From NCBI GenBank assembly GCA_965199745.1, contig CBDATB010000013.1:186001-250000 (forward strand): a stretch of 64,000 bases of DNA, written 5' to 3'. The position numbers and the translations under genes are program-made. How positions within the stretch are numbered: the first letter of the stretch is position 1; the number at the start of each line of letters is the position of its first letter. The notes beneath the pieces are model-generated. The model searched no databases, was not told the origin of the DNA, and saw only the letters and a program-made list of their open reading frames with translations. Below are positions 36,789-44,914 of this stretch, piece after piece. The DNA is from CBDATB01 sp965199745 (GTDB taxonomy: Bacteria > Bacteroidota > Bacteroidia > Cytophagales > Flammeovirgaceae).

Positions 36789-36812
36789 ATCTTTAGTTTA
36801 GAGGTAGTTCAC
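36783..36812 (+). repeat. IS605 right end hairpin, likely 3' scaffold of the TnpB guide RNA
   Basis: CCTCTAAATC and TTTAGAGG form a stem just before and across the tnpB stop region, followed by GTAGTTCAC at the border. In related elements the guide RNA scaffold spans the tnpB 3' end and right end, and the guide is the flanking host sequence, here ATTTGTTGATGATT. Inference from family knowledge. Confidence 0.55.
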
Positions 36813-38010
36813 AATTTGTTGATGATTTTTGTTTCCAAAGAATTGCAACGTGTTGTAAAACGAATTTAAAAATGTTCCTGTGCCTGCTGTTGGGTCAATT
36901 ATAATATCATTTCGGATTCTGATTGCAGAAAAAGTAACAAGATTTGCCAATGTTTCTGATGTAAAATATTGTCCAAATTTTTGCTTTTCTTCTTGTGGAA
37001 CTAAATTTTCCAAAATATGACCAATTACTTCATTAGGTGATACCTTGAAATCAAATTCGTTAAAACAGAAACAAGTTTAAAAAGCAATTCGTCAATTGTT
37101 TCGTTGAACGGAATTTTCTCTGTAAAATCACTTTCAAAAACGGCTTGATAATCTATTTTCTTTGCTTGGTCAAAAAAGCTGTTTAGTTGCTTTTGAGCGT
37201 TTGTACTTTCCTTTAACTCTAGTTTAGAAACTTTGCCTGACAGGTTTTCTGAAAGGGTAAGGTAGAAGAGGATTTTACCGATAAACTTATAATATGTGAA
37301 TTTTGCTAAAACTTCTTCGGGTTCAACTTTTTCAACTCGTCTTGATGAAGTTGACAGAATTTTAAGTGTAGCACTTTCTACAATTTTCCATTGATTAAAT
37401 TCTTTTCTGAATGTACTATCATCCCCTTTTAGTTCGTTGATTTCATTTTGAAATTGCGGAACGAAATGCTGAGAAGTTTGCAAAATGGCTTCAACAATAT
37501 TGGACGAAATGTTTATCGCCTTTTTCAGCTTTCTGTTTTGGTAGAGCTGCCCTGAATCGTGAAGTATTTCGTTAAGCCGTTTTTCAACTTTGGCTTCGTA
37601 TTTTTTGTAGTTGTTTCTGTTGGCTAAATCATTTCTATTTATGATGTCTTTTTCTTTCGGGTAAACTTTCAGTTTTTCCAATCCCGAAATAGAATAATTA
37701 TCATCTTTGATTTTCCATATAATAGCTTCTGTACCGTTTCAAGTAACAAAAGAATCAGATTTTAGCCGTTCGGCTTTTTCCAAAGTATTTTCCAACATTT
37801 CGGTGTCATCTGCTTCGGTATCTGGAAATTTCAACTCCCAACCATTGAAAACAATATCCGAAATCTTGTCGATAAATAAAAGAACATGCAGGAAATTTTG
37901 TTCTCCCTGATGCGACTTTTAATCCTTCGTCATTGGTTGCATCTTGAAATAGGGTAGTGCCGTCATTAATAGCTTGTTTTATCCATTTAGAACTTGGTTT
38001 TTGTAATTTA
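36812..38010 (-). pseudogene. 5' part of a type IIG restriction-modification enzyme, several lesions
   Basis: The minus reading begins near 38010, overlapping the end of the upstream methylase. In order: KWIKQAINDGTTLFQDAT, a frameshift, LHVLLFIDKISDIVFNGWEL, ERLKSDSFVT, a TGA (probably Trp), NGTEAIIWKIKDDNYSI, then the long helical block 37025-37681 (KKYEAKVEKRLNEILHDSGQ). A frameshift near 37060 leads into EFDFKVSPNEVIGHI, FGQYFTSETLANLVTF and methylase motif I DPTAGTGTFLN. The sequence stops at the IS605 right end. Together with 34435-35010 this was one large N6-adenine RM protein of the Eco57I kind. Confidence 0.68.
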
Positions 38011-38858
38011 ACGTGTGATATTTTGTAATAGGTTCGTTAAACAACTGTAAAGTAGATTCTTCAATTTCCCTTTGCTTTAAAGTTTTTTCTATTCTATCGG
38101 TACAAACTTTGATATAATCAACAGGCTTCACTTTATGAAGTAATACATCTTCGTTCTTTTCAATTCCTATAAAATTTCTATTTTCCAAAATTGCAGAGAG
38201 TAAAAAAACTTCCGCTACCACAAGCATTATTCAGTACTATATCGCCTGGTTTTGCAAAAGTTTTTATCAAGTAACGCGACCTAATTCTATTGGTTTTTGA
38301 GTTGGGTGATATACGGTTCCTTCCGATTCGGCAGTCTTTACATAAATGTAGCCGTCAATTGGCTGTTCTTCATAAAATACCACATCATTTAGATAGTGTT
38401 TTCCATTACTTTTAACGTGTCGTGGTTTAAAATCTCCGTAACTACCTGTATATTGGTCTTTTCTAATACCTTTATCATACGCTTCTCCGTTTTTCATTTG
38501 CGGATTGTATGTTGGTTGTTTCTTGTAAAAAACACAAATGTCTTCGTATTTGCGAAGTGGTTGCTTTTGATTTTATCCAAACAATTTTATACTTAAAATT
38601 TTTTTCATTACTTAAAATAAGTTTGGCGGTAAATATTCCCTGTGAAGTGAGGGCAATAGCTCCATTATCTTTAATTATTCGATAATATTCTTGGCACAGT
38701 TTATTAAGGTCAATTACGGAATCCCATTTGTTTTGGGTTGTTCCATAAGGTAAATTACATAGAATCATATCTATACTTCTACTTGGAATTTTCTTCATTT
38801 CTTCAAGACAGTCGCCTTGGATTACCTTATTGAGATATTTGTTAATATTATTAGACAT
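37979..38858 (-). pseudogene. Site-specific DNA methyltransferase (beta class), several frameshifts
   Basis: From the ATG at 38858 the frame has IQGDCLEEMKKIPSRSIDMI and catalytic motif IV NLPYGTT (a DPPY variant), then YKIVWIKSK. A frame change and short deletion follow into YEDICVFYKKQPTYNPQM and VYHPTQKPIELGR. Two more shifts follow: one before YLIKTFAKPGDIVL and one in a run of seven T inside motif I (NNACGSGSF...LLSAILENRNFIGIEKN). Motif order IV then I marks a beta-class enzyme. It forms a unit with the controller HTH upstream and the type IIG protein downstream. Confidence 0.78.
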
Positions 38859-38861
38859 ATT

Positions 38862-39187
38862 TTAAAGTTTAAGACTTTGTTGTTTGGCATCTATCTGACG
38901 TAAGTATTTTACTTTTTCTTCAGCTACAATGAGTGCATCAGTTGAAGAGCTACTTTGATAAAGCTTTTTTGCGAATAAGTCGCTGAAATATTCAGTTTTT
39001 AATTCTTCTAAGTCAAGTTTGAAAACGCTTGCTAATAGTGATAATTTTTTTCATCAAATTCTCTTTTGCCATTTTCGATTTTGCTCAAATTTGCAGAATC
39101 CAATCCCAATTTCGCACCTAATTGGGTCAGAGTAAAACTATTTGTAGTTCTCAATTCTTTAATGTACTCTCCAAAAGATTGTTTCAT
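38862..39187 (-). pseudogene. Xre-family HTH controller protein, frameshifted in a poly-A run
   Basis: ATG at 39187 gives MKQSFGEYIKELRTTNSFTL, TQLGAKLGLDSANLSKIENG and KREFDE. This is a clear helix-turn-helix of the Xre/controller type. At a run of seven A's (39050-39057 region) the frame stops early. Adding one A continues it as KKLSLLASVFKLDLEELKTE, FAKKLYQSSSSTDALIVAEE to the stop at 38862. It would be a 108-residue C-protein regulating the RM genes that follow 3 bp downstream. A sequencing slip in the run is the main alternative. Confidence 0.75.
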
Positions 39188-39352
39188 TTGACTTGATTTT
39201 TTGACCTTGTCAATTTACGACGAAAATAACAAATCTATTTTGATTTTCAAGTCAAGCGGTGGAAAAAGGCAAGCTCTTTTTGTTTTTTAGGGTTGGCTTT
39301 TGTATTGGGAAAAACCAAACGTGCTTGACTATGCGGTGGGATTTTAGCTTGT

Positions 39353-39477
39353 GTACAACGGTATGAGTAGTAGCGGATTTCTATTCACAAACCTTTCGGT
39401 TTTGCACTGACCTTTGTTTTAGGTGTATACTTTCGTTTTATCACTTAAACTGCTATTTCTTATACACCGTGTTGTAG
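39353..39477 (-). repeat. attC-like site 5
   Basis: About 125 bp. Left core GTACAAC, arm GTATGAGTAGTAGCGG; right arm CTGCTATTTCTTATACACC and right core GTTGTAG. Lies 12 bp after the stop of the 418-residue cassette gene. Confidence 0.75.
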
Positions 39478-39489
39478 CACGTTTTTTTT

Positions 39490-40746
39490 TTAATCAAGAT
39501 TCCAATAAACATCATTCATAACTTCAGGGTCATCTGTGCCTGCTGCGTCTCTCAACCAATCGTCTGAATCGTAATAATAGTCATCGTGTTGGTATTGATA
39601 ATTATCAAAGTCAACTACTTCTTGCTCAATGTAGTCTTCGTTAAGATAATGCCCAAATTCATTCATTAACTCGCTTTCGGTCAAGTTTGGTAAATAGAAT
39701 TGATTTTCAGAGTCATATTTGACTTTGTTTATTTTTTCAAATTTTTCTCGGTTTAGGTTTATTATATTTTCTGAAAACCTGTATTTAATTGTATCTAAAA
39801 CTGGTTCATACTCAAACACTAAATCATTAAGTCGTTTTATAGAAAGTTTTTTTAGTCTTTTTAATGAAAATTCCTTTTCTAATTGATTTGGTGGAATTGC
39901 GAAAAACTCAACAGTTTTTAAAGCCCAATTTAGATATTGTAAATCTCCGTTAATCAAAATTGATTGCTCCGCTGTTTCTGCGTTTTCTAAATTCTGTTTC
40001 GTTAGCGTAAATGGTTTAGTGAAATCAGAACGAAATATTTTTTCTAATAAGATTGAAAGATTTGAAGCACGTTCATCCTCGTTTGAATTTTCCCAAAAGA
40101 CTTTTGAACTTGTGGCAATAAAATTTTGAGTTAAAAAATATTCAATCCCGTAATCTCGAATTTCACGAACTAATTCAACATCTTGTTCAGTTACTTTGAA
40201 ATGAGGACTTTGAACTTCATATGCAAACTCTTTATCTCGTATGAATTCTAAGAGGCAAATTCCAAAGTCTTTTATGGTCGTGTATGTGTTTCTTTGAATT
40301 TTGCCATTTATAACTTCTTCAAGTTTTTTCCCTTTGTATTTGCCAAATTTAAATTCTGTCTCTTCTGTAAACCTTTTGATTATTTTTTTCTCAACTACTT
40401 TTTCTTTTTCGACATTTAGCCAAACATAATTGTCATAAAACCCCCACCAATGGTCATGGTGAAAATCCCCAATACCAAATTCAAGTTGTCCGCTGAACCA
40501 ATCCGTAAGAACTGGTTTGTCCGTTTTGAATAAATCTTGGATTGTGTAATTTGCACTTTCAATGTTTGTTAAGTAAAATTTGTTGTCCTGTAAAAGCCAA
40601 TAGCCTTGATATCCTCTCGAATGTACTGTCGTATACATTTCAAATTTGATTTCCTTATGGTTTTCTAAATATGAATGTAGTGGTGTACCGATAAGCGAAT
40701 ATTTCCCATCTTGATATTCTAAACTTTCTTGTGCTTGTACTGTCAT
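39490..40746 (-). CDS. Cassette protein of unknown function (418 residues)
   Basis: Not recognised as a named family. Residues about 60-110 are rich in aromatics (FGIGDFHHDHWWGFYDNYVW). A motif near residue 133 (FKFGKYKGKKLEEVI) recalls the short C-terminal domain of exodeoxyribonuclease X-like proteins, but no nuclease carboxylate set was found. The C-terminus is strongly acidic and tyrosine-rich (YQYQHDDYYYDSDDWLRD). No signal peptide or membrane segment. One of the few long intact reading frames in the array, with attC-like site 5 immediately downstream and site 6 upstream: a complete single-gene cassette. Confidence 0.7.
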   Translation of the reverse strand: MTVQAQESLEYQDGKYSLIGTPLHSYLENHKEIKFEMYTTVHSRGYQGYWLLQDNKFYLTNIESANYTIQDLFKTDKPVLTDWFSGQLEFGIGDFHHDHWWGFYDNYVWLNVEKEKVVEKKIIKRFTEETEFKFGKYKGKKLEEVINGKIQRNTYTTIKDFGICLLEFIRDKEFAYEVQSPHFKVTEQDVELVREIRDYGIEYFLTQNFIATSSKVFWENSNEDERASNLSILLEKIFRSDFTKPFTLTKQNLENAETAEQSILINGDLQYLNWALKTVEFFAIPPNQLEKEFSLKRLKKLSIKRLNDLVFEYEPVLDTIKYRFSENIINLNREKFEKINKVKYDSENQFYLPNLTESELMNEFGHYLNEDYIEQEVVDFDNYQYQHDDYYYDSDDWLRDAAGTDDPEVMNDVYWNLD

Positions 40747-40767
40747 TTTGTTCTATGTTCAGATATG

Positions 40768-40832
40768 CTACAACGGTTGGGATATGAGTAGTAGGCGAGG
40801 TACGAGCCTATTACTTGTATCTATTGTTGCCA
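40768..40832 (-). repeat. attC-like site 6 (short, 65 bp)
   Basis: Left core CTACAAC, stem GGATATGAGTAGTAGGCGAGG, loop TACGAGCC, return arm CTATTACTTGTATC and right core GTTGCCA. Differs from site 3 at only a handful of positions. Confidence 0.75.
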
Positions 40833-40839
40833 GTAGTTA

Positions 40840-41085
40840 TTATTTCACATTTTCCACACGGCTATCTTCATATAATACTTCAGGGTCAAAATCTGCTCCG
40901 TTTTCCCACTCAATAGTATCAAAACTTACACGAACTTTATTGAAAAATTTTTTGTCTTTCAATTCTTCAAAAATTCCTCCGTCAAGATGTGGCTTCATAT
41001 CATATACTTTTCTCTCACCTGTTTTAAATGTTAGAAGAAGATTATAATTTTCTAAAACCTTTACTGATGTTATTGTGTAATTCAT
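40840..41085 (-). CDS. DUF2442 domain protein (copy 1)
   Basis: 81 residues: YTITSVKVLENYNLLLTFKT, then GERKVYDMKPHLDGGIFEEL and GADFDPEVLYEDS near the end, the standard DUF2442 pattern. DUF2442 genes usually pair with a DUF4160 gene just upstream and the pair is suspected to be toxin-antitoxin-like, without proof. Here the DUF4160 partner (41090-41341) ends 4 bp upstream and carries a nonsense codon. The stop sits 7 bp from attC-like site 6. Intact. Confidence 0.82.
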   Translation of the reverse strand: MNYTITSVKVLENYNLLLTFKTGERKVYDMKPHLDGGIFEELKDKKFFNKVRVSFDTIEWENGADFDPEVLYEDSRVENVK

Positions 41086-41089
41086 GTTT

Positions 41090-41341
41090 TTATTTCAAAG
41101 GTTCAATTTTAAATGGTTGTTCTTTGTTTTGGCATAATTTCCAGTCTGCCAATAATTCCTCTTTGTGAATTTCTATCCAAGCTTGTACCATTCAAGTTTG
41201 TTTTGTAGGTATTTTACCTTTCAACACTTCTGCGCTTTCAATCTCAAAAGATGCTGTATAGTCTTGGTAATAAACGTGAATATGTGGTAGATTATGCTCT
41301 TTAGGTGCGTAGTACATTCTCACTACCTTCAAGACGATACT
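41090..41341 (-). pseudogene. DUF4160 protein (copy 1), N-terminus truncated and one TGA
   Basis: Readable as SIVLKVVRMYYAPKEHNLPH, IHVYYQDYTASFEIES, GKIPTKQT, then an in-frame TGA, then MVQAWIEIHKEELLADWKL and PFKIEPLK. This is the normal DUF4160 sequence apart from the missing first ten or so residues and the nonsense codon. The 5' end is joined to the relic of a secreted protein in a different frame, so a deletion brought two cassettes together. Pairs with the DUF2442 gene downstream. Confidence 0.72.
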
Positions 41342-41591
41342 CTGCTTTCACATAGTGTAAAAACTGCACAAAAATCGACTCTTCAGCACAAGCACTTGAG
41401 TGTGAGATGTAATAATCACAATCATTAGTTACATATTGTACTGGGGTAATAAAAGTATGACCTGTATAGTCGCCACCATCGTCATAAACACTTACCCAAG
41501 CATACTAAAACCTCCCTTCCTGTGCCTTTGTCTCACTCCCAAATGAGGCTAAAAACAAAACACCGATAAGTGCTAAAAATTTGGTTTTCAT
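41301..41591 (-). pseudogene. Secreted protein relic with in-frame TAG
   Basis: ATG at 41591 gives a signal peptide (MKTKFLALIGVLFLASFG, cleavage near KAQ). Then comes EGRF, a TAG, YAWVSVYDDGGDYTGHTF, ITPVQYVTNDCDYYISHS and SIFVQFLHYVKAEYRLEG, to a stop at 41301. The end overlaps the DUF4160 relic in another frame, marking a fusion point. No family recognised; the C-terminal 15 or so residues may not be original. Confidence 0.55.
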
Positions 41592-41643
41592 AATTTTTAA
41601 TTGTCCTCATATTTATTTTATTTTTAAGTTATTAAATGTTTGA

Positions 41644-41948
41644 TTAAAATTTACTTTCTTTTCGTTTTTCATTTGCCAAATAGGCAAGGTGTTTGAATGC
41701 CTTTGAAATCAACCTATCATCTTCATCAATTCTGGTTTGCTCTAATTCAGTTTTATTTATTTTATATTTATACTCAAACTCATATTGTGATGGAGAAAAT
41801 TTTAGAGTAAGGTTAAATCTTGAAATAGCATCCTTCAAAAATTCAATCGTCTCGCCCAAGTGTCATCATTCTGTTTTTCGTGTGCTTGTGTTGTTACTAT
41901 GCTTCCCAAAATCAAGGCTAAAAGTGTCAAAAATTTAATTCTTCCTAT
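41644..41948 (-). pseudogene. Small secreted protein, start codon lost and frameshifted (paralog of 51838-52029)
   Basis: The sequence where ATG is expected reads ATA, followed by GRIKFLTLLALILGSIVTTQ (signal peptide), then HEKQNDDTWA. One inserted C shifts the frame, after which GETIEFLKDAISRFNLTLKF and a charged tail to KESKF are open. Nucleotides from the leader through residue 35 match the cassette at 51838-52029 closely. Function unknown; both copies are broken. Confidence 0.68.
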
Positions 41949-41970
41949 ATCCGTTGTGTTTTAAAATTAC

Positions 41971-42155
41971 TGGCAACGGTCTCGGCTATGGGTAGTGCGG
42001 AATTTTAAGCCAAAGCTTTCGATTTAGCACTGACCTAGCGAGCCTTTTGTATATTTATTATATTTCAAAAATAAATATACAAATTGCGAGCGGAATAGAA
42101 TAACTAAACTTTGGTAAAACAAATTAGCCCGCATTACTTATAGCCAGTGTTGTGC
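41971..42155 (-). repeat. attC-like site 7 (long, 185 bp) with internal 13-bp palindrome
   Basis: Left core TGGCAAC, arm GGCTATGGGTAGTGCGG; right arm CCCGCATTACTTATAGCC and right core GTTGTGC. The variable middle holds TTGTATATTTATT and its exact complement AATAAATATACAA (about 42057-42092). Nine bases after the site lies the DUF3644 stop. Confidence 0.72.
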
Positions 42156-42163
42156 ATTCGTAC

Positions 42164-43134
42164 TTATTTTTTAGTGTACTTTTCATCAAATTTTTTCCAA
42201 ATATTCGAATTGTAAAATGTTTTCGTCTGTGATTTTGGGTTTTTGGGGTCTAACTTTCTATTATGAGCTAATTTTTTGTCTACTTTAATTTCTCTCATAA
42301 CAGAATGAAACTCTTTATTTACTTTGCAATCTTGATATTTTTGCTTGGCCGAAGTTGTGACATCAGAGTAGGAGAGAGGATATTTTAATGTAATGTCTTC
42401 TTCTGTTAATTTTACGGGAACACCATTTTCATCATATCTCATTCCAATTCCGTCTATGTTTTTTGATTTTTTAAAGCTTATGTCTATTCCTATTGCGACA
42501 CTAAATTTGTCGTCTAATATGTCTGTCTCAGAGACTTTCTTTTTTACAAAATTTAAATAGTTTTTAACCTCTTCAGTAAGAACAGAAGTAGAGTCGATTT
42601 TAGAATCAACATAAGCAAGTGGCATTAAATAAAAATTATATTTTGATAAGTCAACTCTTGACTCCCAATTTTGTATTAATTCTATATAATTTTTAATACG
42701 AGCAAAACCTAGTTCTTGAATCTCTTTCGATATGTCTGAAGCGTTATGAAAATGTATTGAATTGTCTCTAAGTTTAATTAGTGAGGAAAGACTTTTGACT
42801 AAATTTAAACTAATCCTTTTATCAAGTTTTCTTAATATAAGCATTGATTTAGCCAGACTAATTGTCATTGGAGTTTTCGCTCTGTTAAGCTTAGGTGTGA
42901 GTAGTTTAGATTTTTTCCATTTTTCTTTTTTTTGTTTTCCAACACGTAAATGGAATTCATCTTGTATTTTGAAAGTTTTAAAATTCTAGCTTTAAATAAT
43001 AACTCCCAAGCATTAATAGAAAGTATGGAAAAAATTTCCTCACGATATTTGAAATCAGGTTTATTATAAATCTCAATTGCATATAACATTGAATCGATAG
43101 AATTATCTAATAAACTTTGATAGGTTTTGTTAAT
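42164..43134 (-). pseudogene. DUF3644-like protein, frameshifted
   Basis: The first frame reads SLLDNSIDSMLYAIEIYNKP, then YREEIFSILSINAWELLFKA and YVLENKKKKNGK, as in DUF3644 N-termini found in defence regions. The frame shifts near 42900 into the 234-residue second frame (LDKRISLNLVKSLSSLIKLR, then DNSIHFHNASD). The second frame includes an HFHN segment often seen with HEPN-like helices and a positively charged C-terminal domain (KTFYNSNIWKKFDEKY). Combined length about 320 residues. Possible HEPN-related ribonuclease, unproven. No clear ATG before 43089; a non-ATG start near 43134 is possible. Confidence 0.6.
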
Positions 43135-43167
43135 TTTTATTTATTTCTCCGTGAGTTTGGGTATGAC

Positions 43168-43294
43168 GCACAACGGTCTAGTATATGAAAAGTAGGCGAT
43201 TTCTTAGCATCGAACCTTCGCTTAAATACAAAGCTTGATTTGAGTCAAAAGCCTTGATATTAAGTATTACGCCTATTTTTTGTATACATTATTA
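43168..43294 (-). repeat. attC-like site 8
   Basis: About 127 bp. Left core GCACAAC, arm CTAGTATATGAAAAGTAGGCG; right arm CGCCTATTTTTTGTATAC. The right core is degenerate (ATTATTAC instead of GTT). Lies 14 bp after the stop of the 135-residue gene. Confidence 0.68.
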
Positions 43295-43308
43295 CATGCT
43301 TTATTATT

Positions 43309-43716
43309 TTATATATTGTATCTAATTGCTGAGCCGGCACCTCTTTTCTTAGTATGAGCAATTGATTTGTTCAGATAGAGATTTCGTATTTCGTCAGAAG
43401 CTTGGTGTCCATTAAAACCGTAACCTATTTTCGTTTGTCCGTACTTTTTTGCAGTCGGTAGATAACCTCTTTCTTTTTCGTACCATTCTTCAACCTCGAA
43501 CACTTCAACGATTAGTCCGCGATATTCACTTAGAACGTATTTAAGTTGATTCAGTCTGCTCTTTTTTATTGTCCAAGTTTCTTTCGTTGCTTGATAAATC
43601 GACTGCCCACTTTTTCCTCGTTGATATGTTCTATTTATGTTAACGATAGTGCAGTTTTCTCCGATACTGTTTAAAGGTTGTGCATTATAAAGACGCTTAA
43701 CTTCTTTAATAGCCAT
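43309..43716 (-). CDS. Cassette protein of unknown function (135 residues)
   Basis: No family named with confidence. Features: MAIKEVKRLYNAQPLN start, a strand pattern with VLSEYRGLIVEVFEVEEWYE near residues 72-91, and a C-terminal segment YGFNGHQASDEIRNLYLNKS then IAHTKKRGAGSAIRYNI. The last segment is a pattern I associate with small conserved bacterial proteins next to DNA-modification genes. No signal peptide or membrane helix. Starts 12 bp downstream of the UDG-like gene, so the two form one cassette. Reads intact. Confidence 0.65.
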   Translation of the reverse strand: MAIKEVKRLYNAQPLNSIGENCTIVNINRTYQRGKSGQSIYQATKETWTIKKSRLNQLKYVLSEYRGLIVEVFEVEEWYEKERGYLPTAKKYGQTKIGYGFNGHQASDEIRNLYLNKSIAHTKKRGAGSAIRYNI

Positions 43717-43728
43717 TGTTGTGTGTTG

Positions 43729-44574
43729 TTATTTTATTAAAAATTGTTCAAACTTATTTTTAGCTTCTTCCATTGAATAAACCCCACTATCATAAAGACC
43801 TTCTAAAATTATTGAAAAATAGAGATGTCTATAGTATTCGTCTTTAAATCCTCTCCTTCGTCCTGCTGGATGAGGAAGTCCAACTACTTTTATGTCTCTA
43901 TTTTTGAAATGAGAATTAAAATTATTTAGGACTAAACTCCCAAAGCAAAAAATAATTTTTGGGTCTATTATTCTAATTTCTTCACTTAGAAAACGGTTGA
44001 AGCAATTATCGATACATCCTCCGTTGAAGAAGTCAATTCCCTTGAATTTCCCATTTTCATTGTTCATTCCACACTTTATTAAATTAGTGAGGTATGCATT
44101 TTTGAGCTTAAAGGTGTAGATGATACTATTAAATAAACTACCATATCTTCCTCCTTTAAACTCTTGAGGATACCCAAATTTATCTTGCTTGTAATGTACC
44201 CAATACCACTCTTTAGTTGGTTTTTTCGTAATTCCGTCAAACGTGTTTTTTTCATAAAATCCCCCCCGATCAGCACTCGGGCTTTCCATTATAAAAATCA
44301 CACCTTCATCTTTCCAGTACTTGTCTAATTTTGTTATGTTTTTATCGCTTGCTTCAAAAATGTCATTTGAGGTTGCACCGTGTGAAATATTTTGTAATCT
44401 GTAGTTTTCGTCTTTAGGGGAAATATTTAGCTTTTTACCTTCGCAATCAGTACAAAAACCTTTTATCTGGCGTTTGCCTTTACTCAAATAATCATTGAAA
44501 GAATATTCAGAAATAGGTTTCTCAAATTCAATTGAGATAAGTTTTTCAAAATTCAAAGTTCTTAATTTTTCCAT
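43729..44574 (-). CDS. Uracil-DNA-glycosylase-fold protein
   Basis: About 281 residues from the ATG at 44574 (MEKLRTLNFEKL). Upstream ATGs at 44592 and 44634 lie in or beyond the attC site 9 core, so the later start is chosen. A cysteine pair near the start (GFCTDCEGKK), the strand VIFIMESPSADRGGFYE, NAYLTNLIKCG and the C-terminal IIFCFGSLVLNNF...VVGLPHPAGRR match the UDG superfamily layout, where the late His-Pro-containing loop holds the catalytic histidine. Biological role unknown; could repair or attack modified DNA. Intact, and one of the best-preserved array genes. Confidence 0.62.
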   Translation of the reverse strand: MEKLRTLNFEKLISIEFEKPISEYSFNDYLSKGKRQIKGFCTDCEGKKLNISPKDENYRLQNISHGATSNDIFEASDKNITKLDKYWKDEGVIFIMESPSADRGGFYEKNTFDGITKKPTKEWYWVHYKQDKFGYPQEFKGGRYGSLFNSIIYTFKLKNAYLTNLIKCGMNNENGKFKGIDFFNGGCIDNCFNRFLSEEIRIIDPKIIFCFGSLVLNNFNSHFKNRDIKVVGLPHPAGRRRGFKDEYYRHLYFSIILEGLYDSGVYSMEEAKNKFEQFLIK

Positions 44575-44590
44575 TTCGGTTTTTAATAAC

Positions 44591-44657
44591 ATACAACGGT
44601 AAGTATAAGCGTAGTAGCTGACGATAGGAAGCAATTATCGATTATACGTTGTTATGA
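44591..44657 (-). repeat. attC-like site 9 (short, 67 bp)
   Basis: Left core ATACAAC, arm GTATAAGCGTAGTAGCTGACG; right arm CAATTATCGATTATACG and right core GTTATGA. It overlaps the end of the DUF2442 gene copy 2 and touches the leader of the UDG-like gene. Confidence 0.7.
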
Positions 44658-44907
44658 ATTTTTTATCTTTTTCTAATATCATCCGATATAGTGATTCGGG
44701 TGCAATGTCTATATCATTATCCCACTCCAAAGTCCAACTATTAATTTTAAAACCCTTAAAAAAATCCTTATCCTTTAATGGTTCAAAAATGGCTAAACTA
44801 TTTATTTTGTCAGTAAAATCTACAGTTCCTTCAGTTCCATTATTAAAAGACAGCCAAACTTTGTAGTCTTTTACATATTTTGCATTTGTTACCCATACTA
44901 AATCCAT
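44635..44907 (-). CDS. DUF2442 domain protein (copy 2)
   Basis: 90 residues: VTNAKYVKDYKVWLSFNNGT, EGTVDFTDKINSLAIFEPLK and DIDIAPESLYRMI, again the DUF2442 pattern. The C-terminal tail (KDKKFITTYNR) runs into attC-like site 9. Its DUF4160 partner ends 7 bp upstream with a TAG. Like copy 1, the DUF2442 member is intact while the DUF4160 member is broken. Confidence 0.82.
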   Translation of the reverse strand: MDLVWVTNAKYVKDYKVWLSFNNGTEGTVDFTDKINSLAIFEPLKDKDFFKGFKINSWTLEWDNDIDIAPESLYRMILEKDKKFITTYNR

Positions 44908-44914
44908 ATTTTAT

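Larger units (their letters stand above)
35010..36812. mobile_element. IS605-type insertion sequence (divergent tnpA and tnpB), inactive
   Basis: About 1.8 kb. tnpA reads left and tnpB right, with start codons 16 bp apart. The right end is the hairpin CCTCTAAATC/TTTAGAGG at 36783-36804 with GTAGTTCAC at the border. The left end contains CCAGTAAGTCTTTAGCT near 35020-35045. A deleted copy of the same ends exists at 22886-23095. The element interrupts a type IIG RM gene. Both tnpA and tnpB carry frameshifts. The exact left boundary (about 35008-35018) cannot be fixed by eye. Confidence 0.85.
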
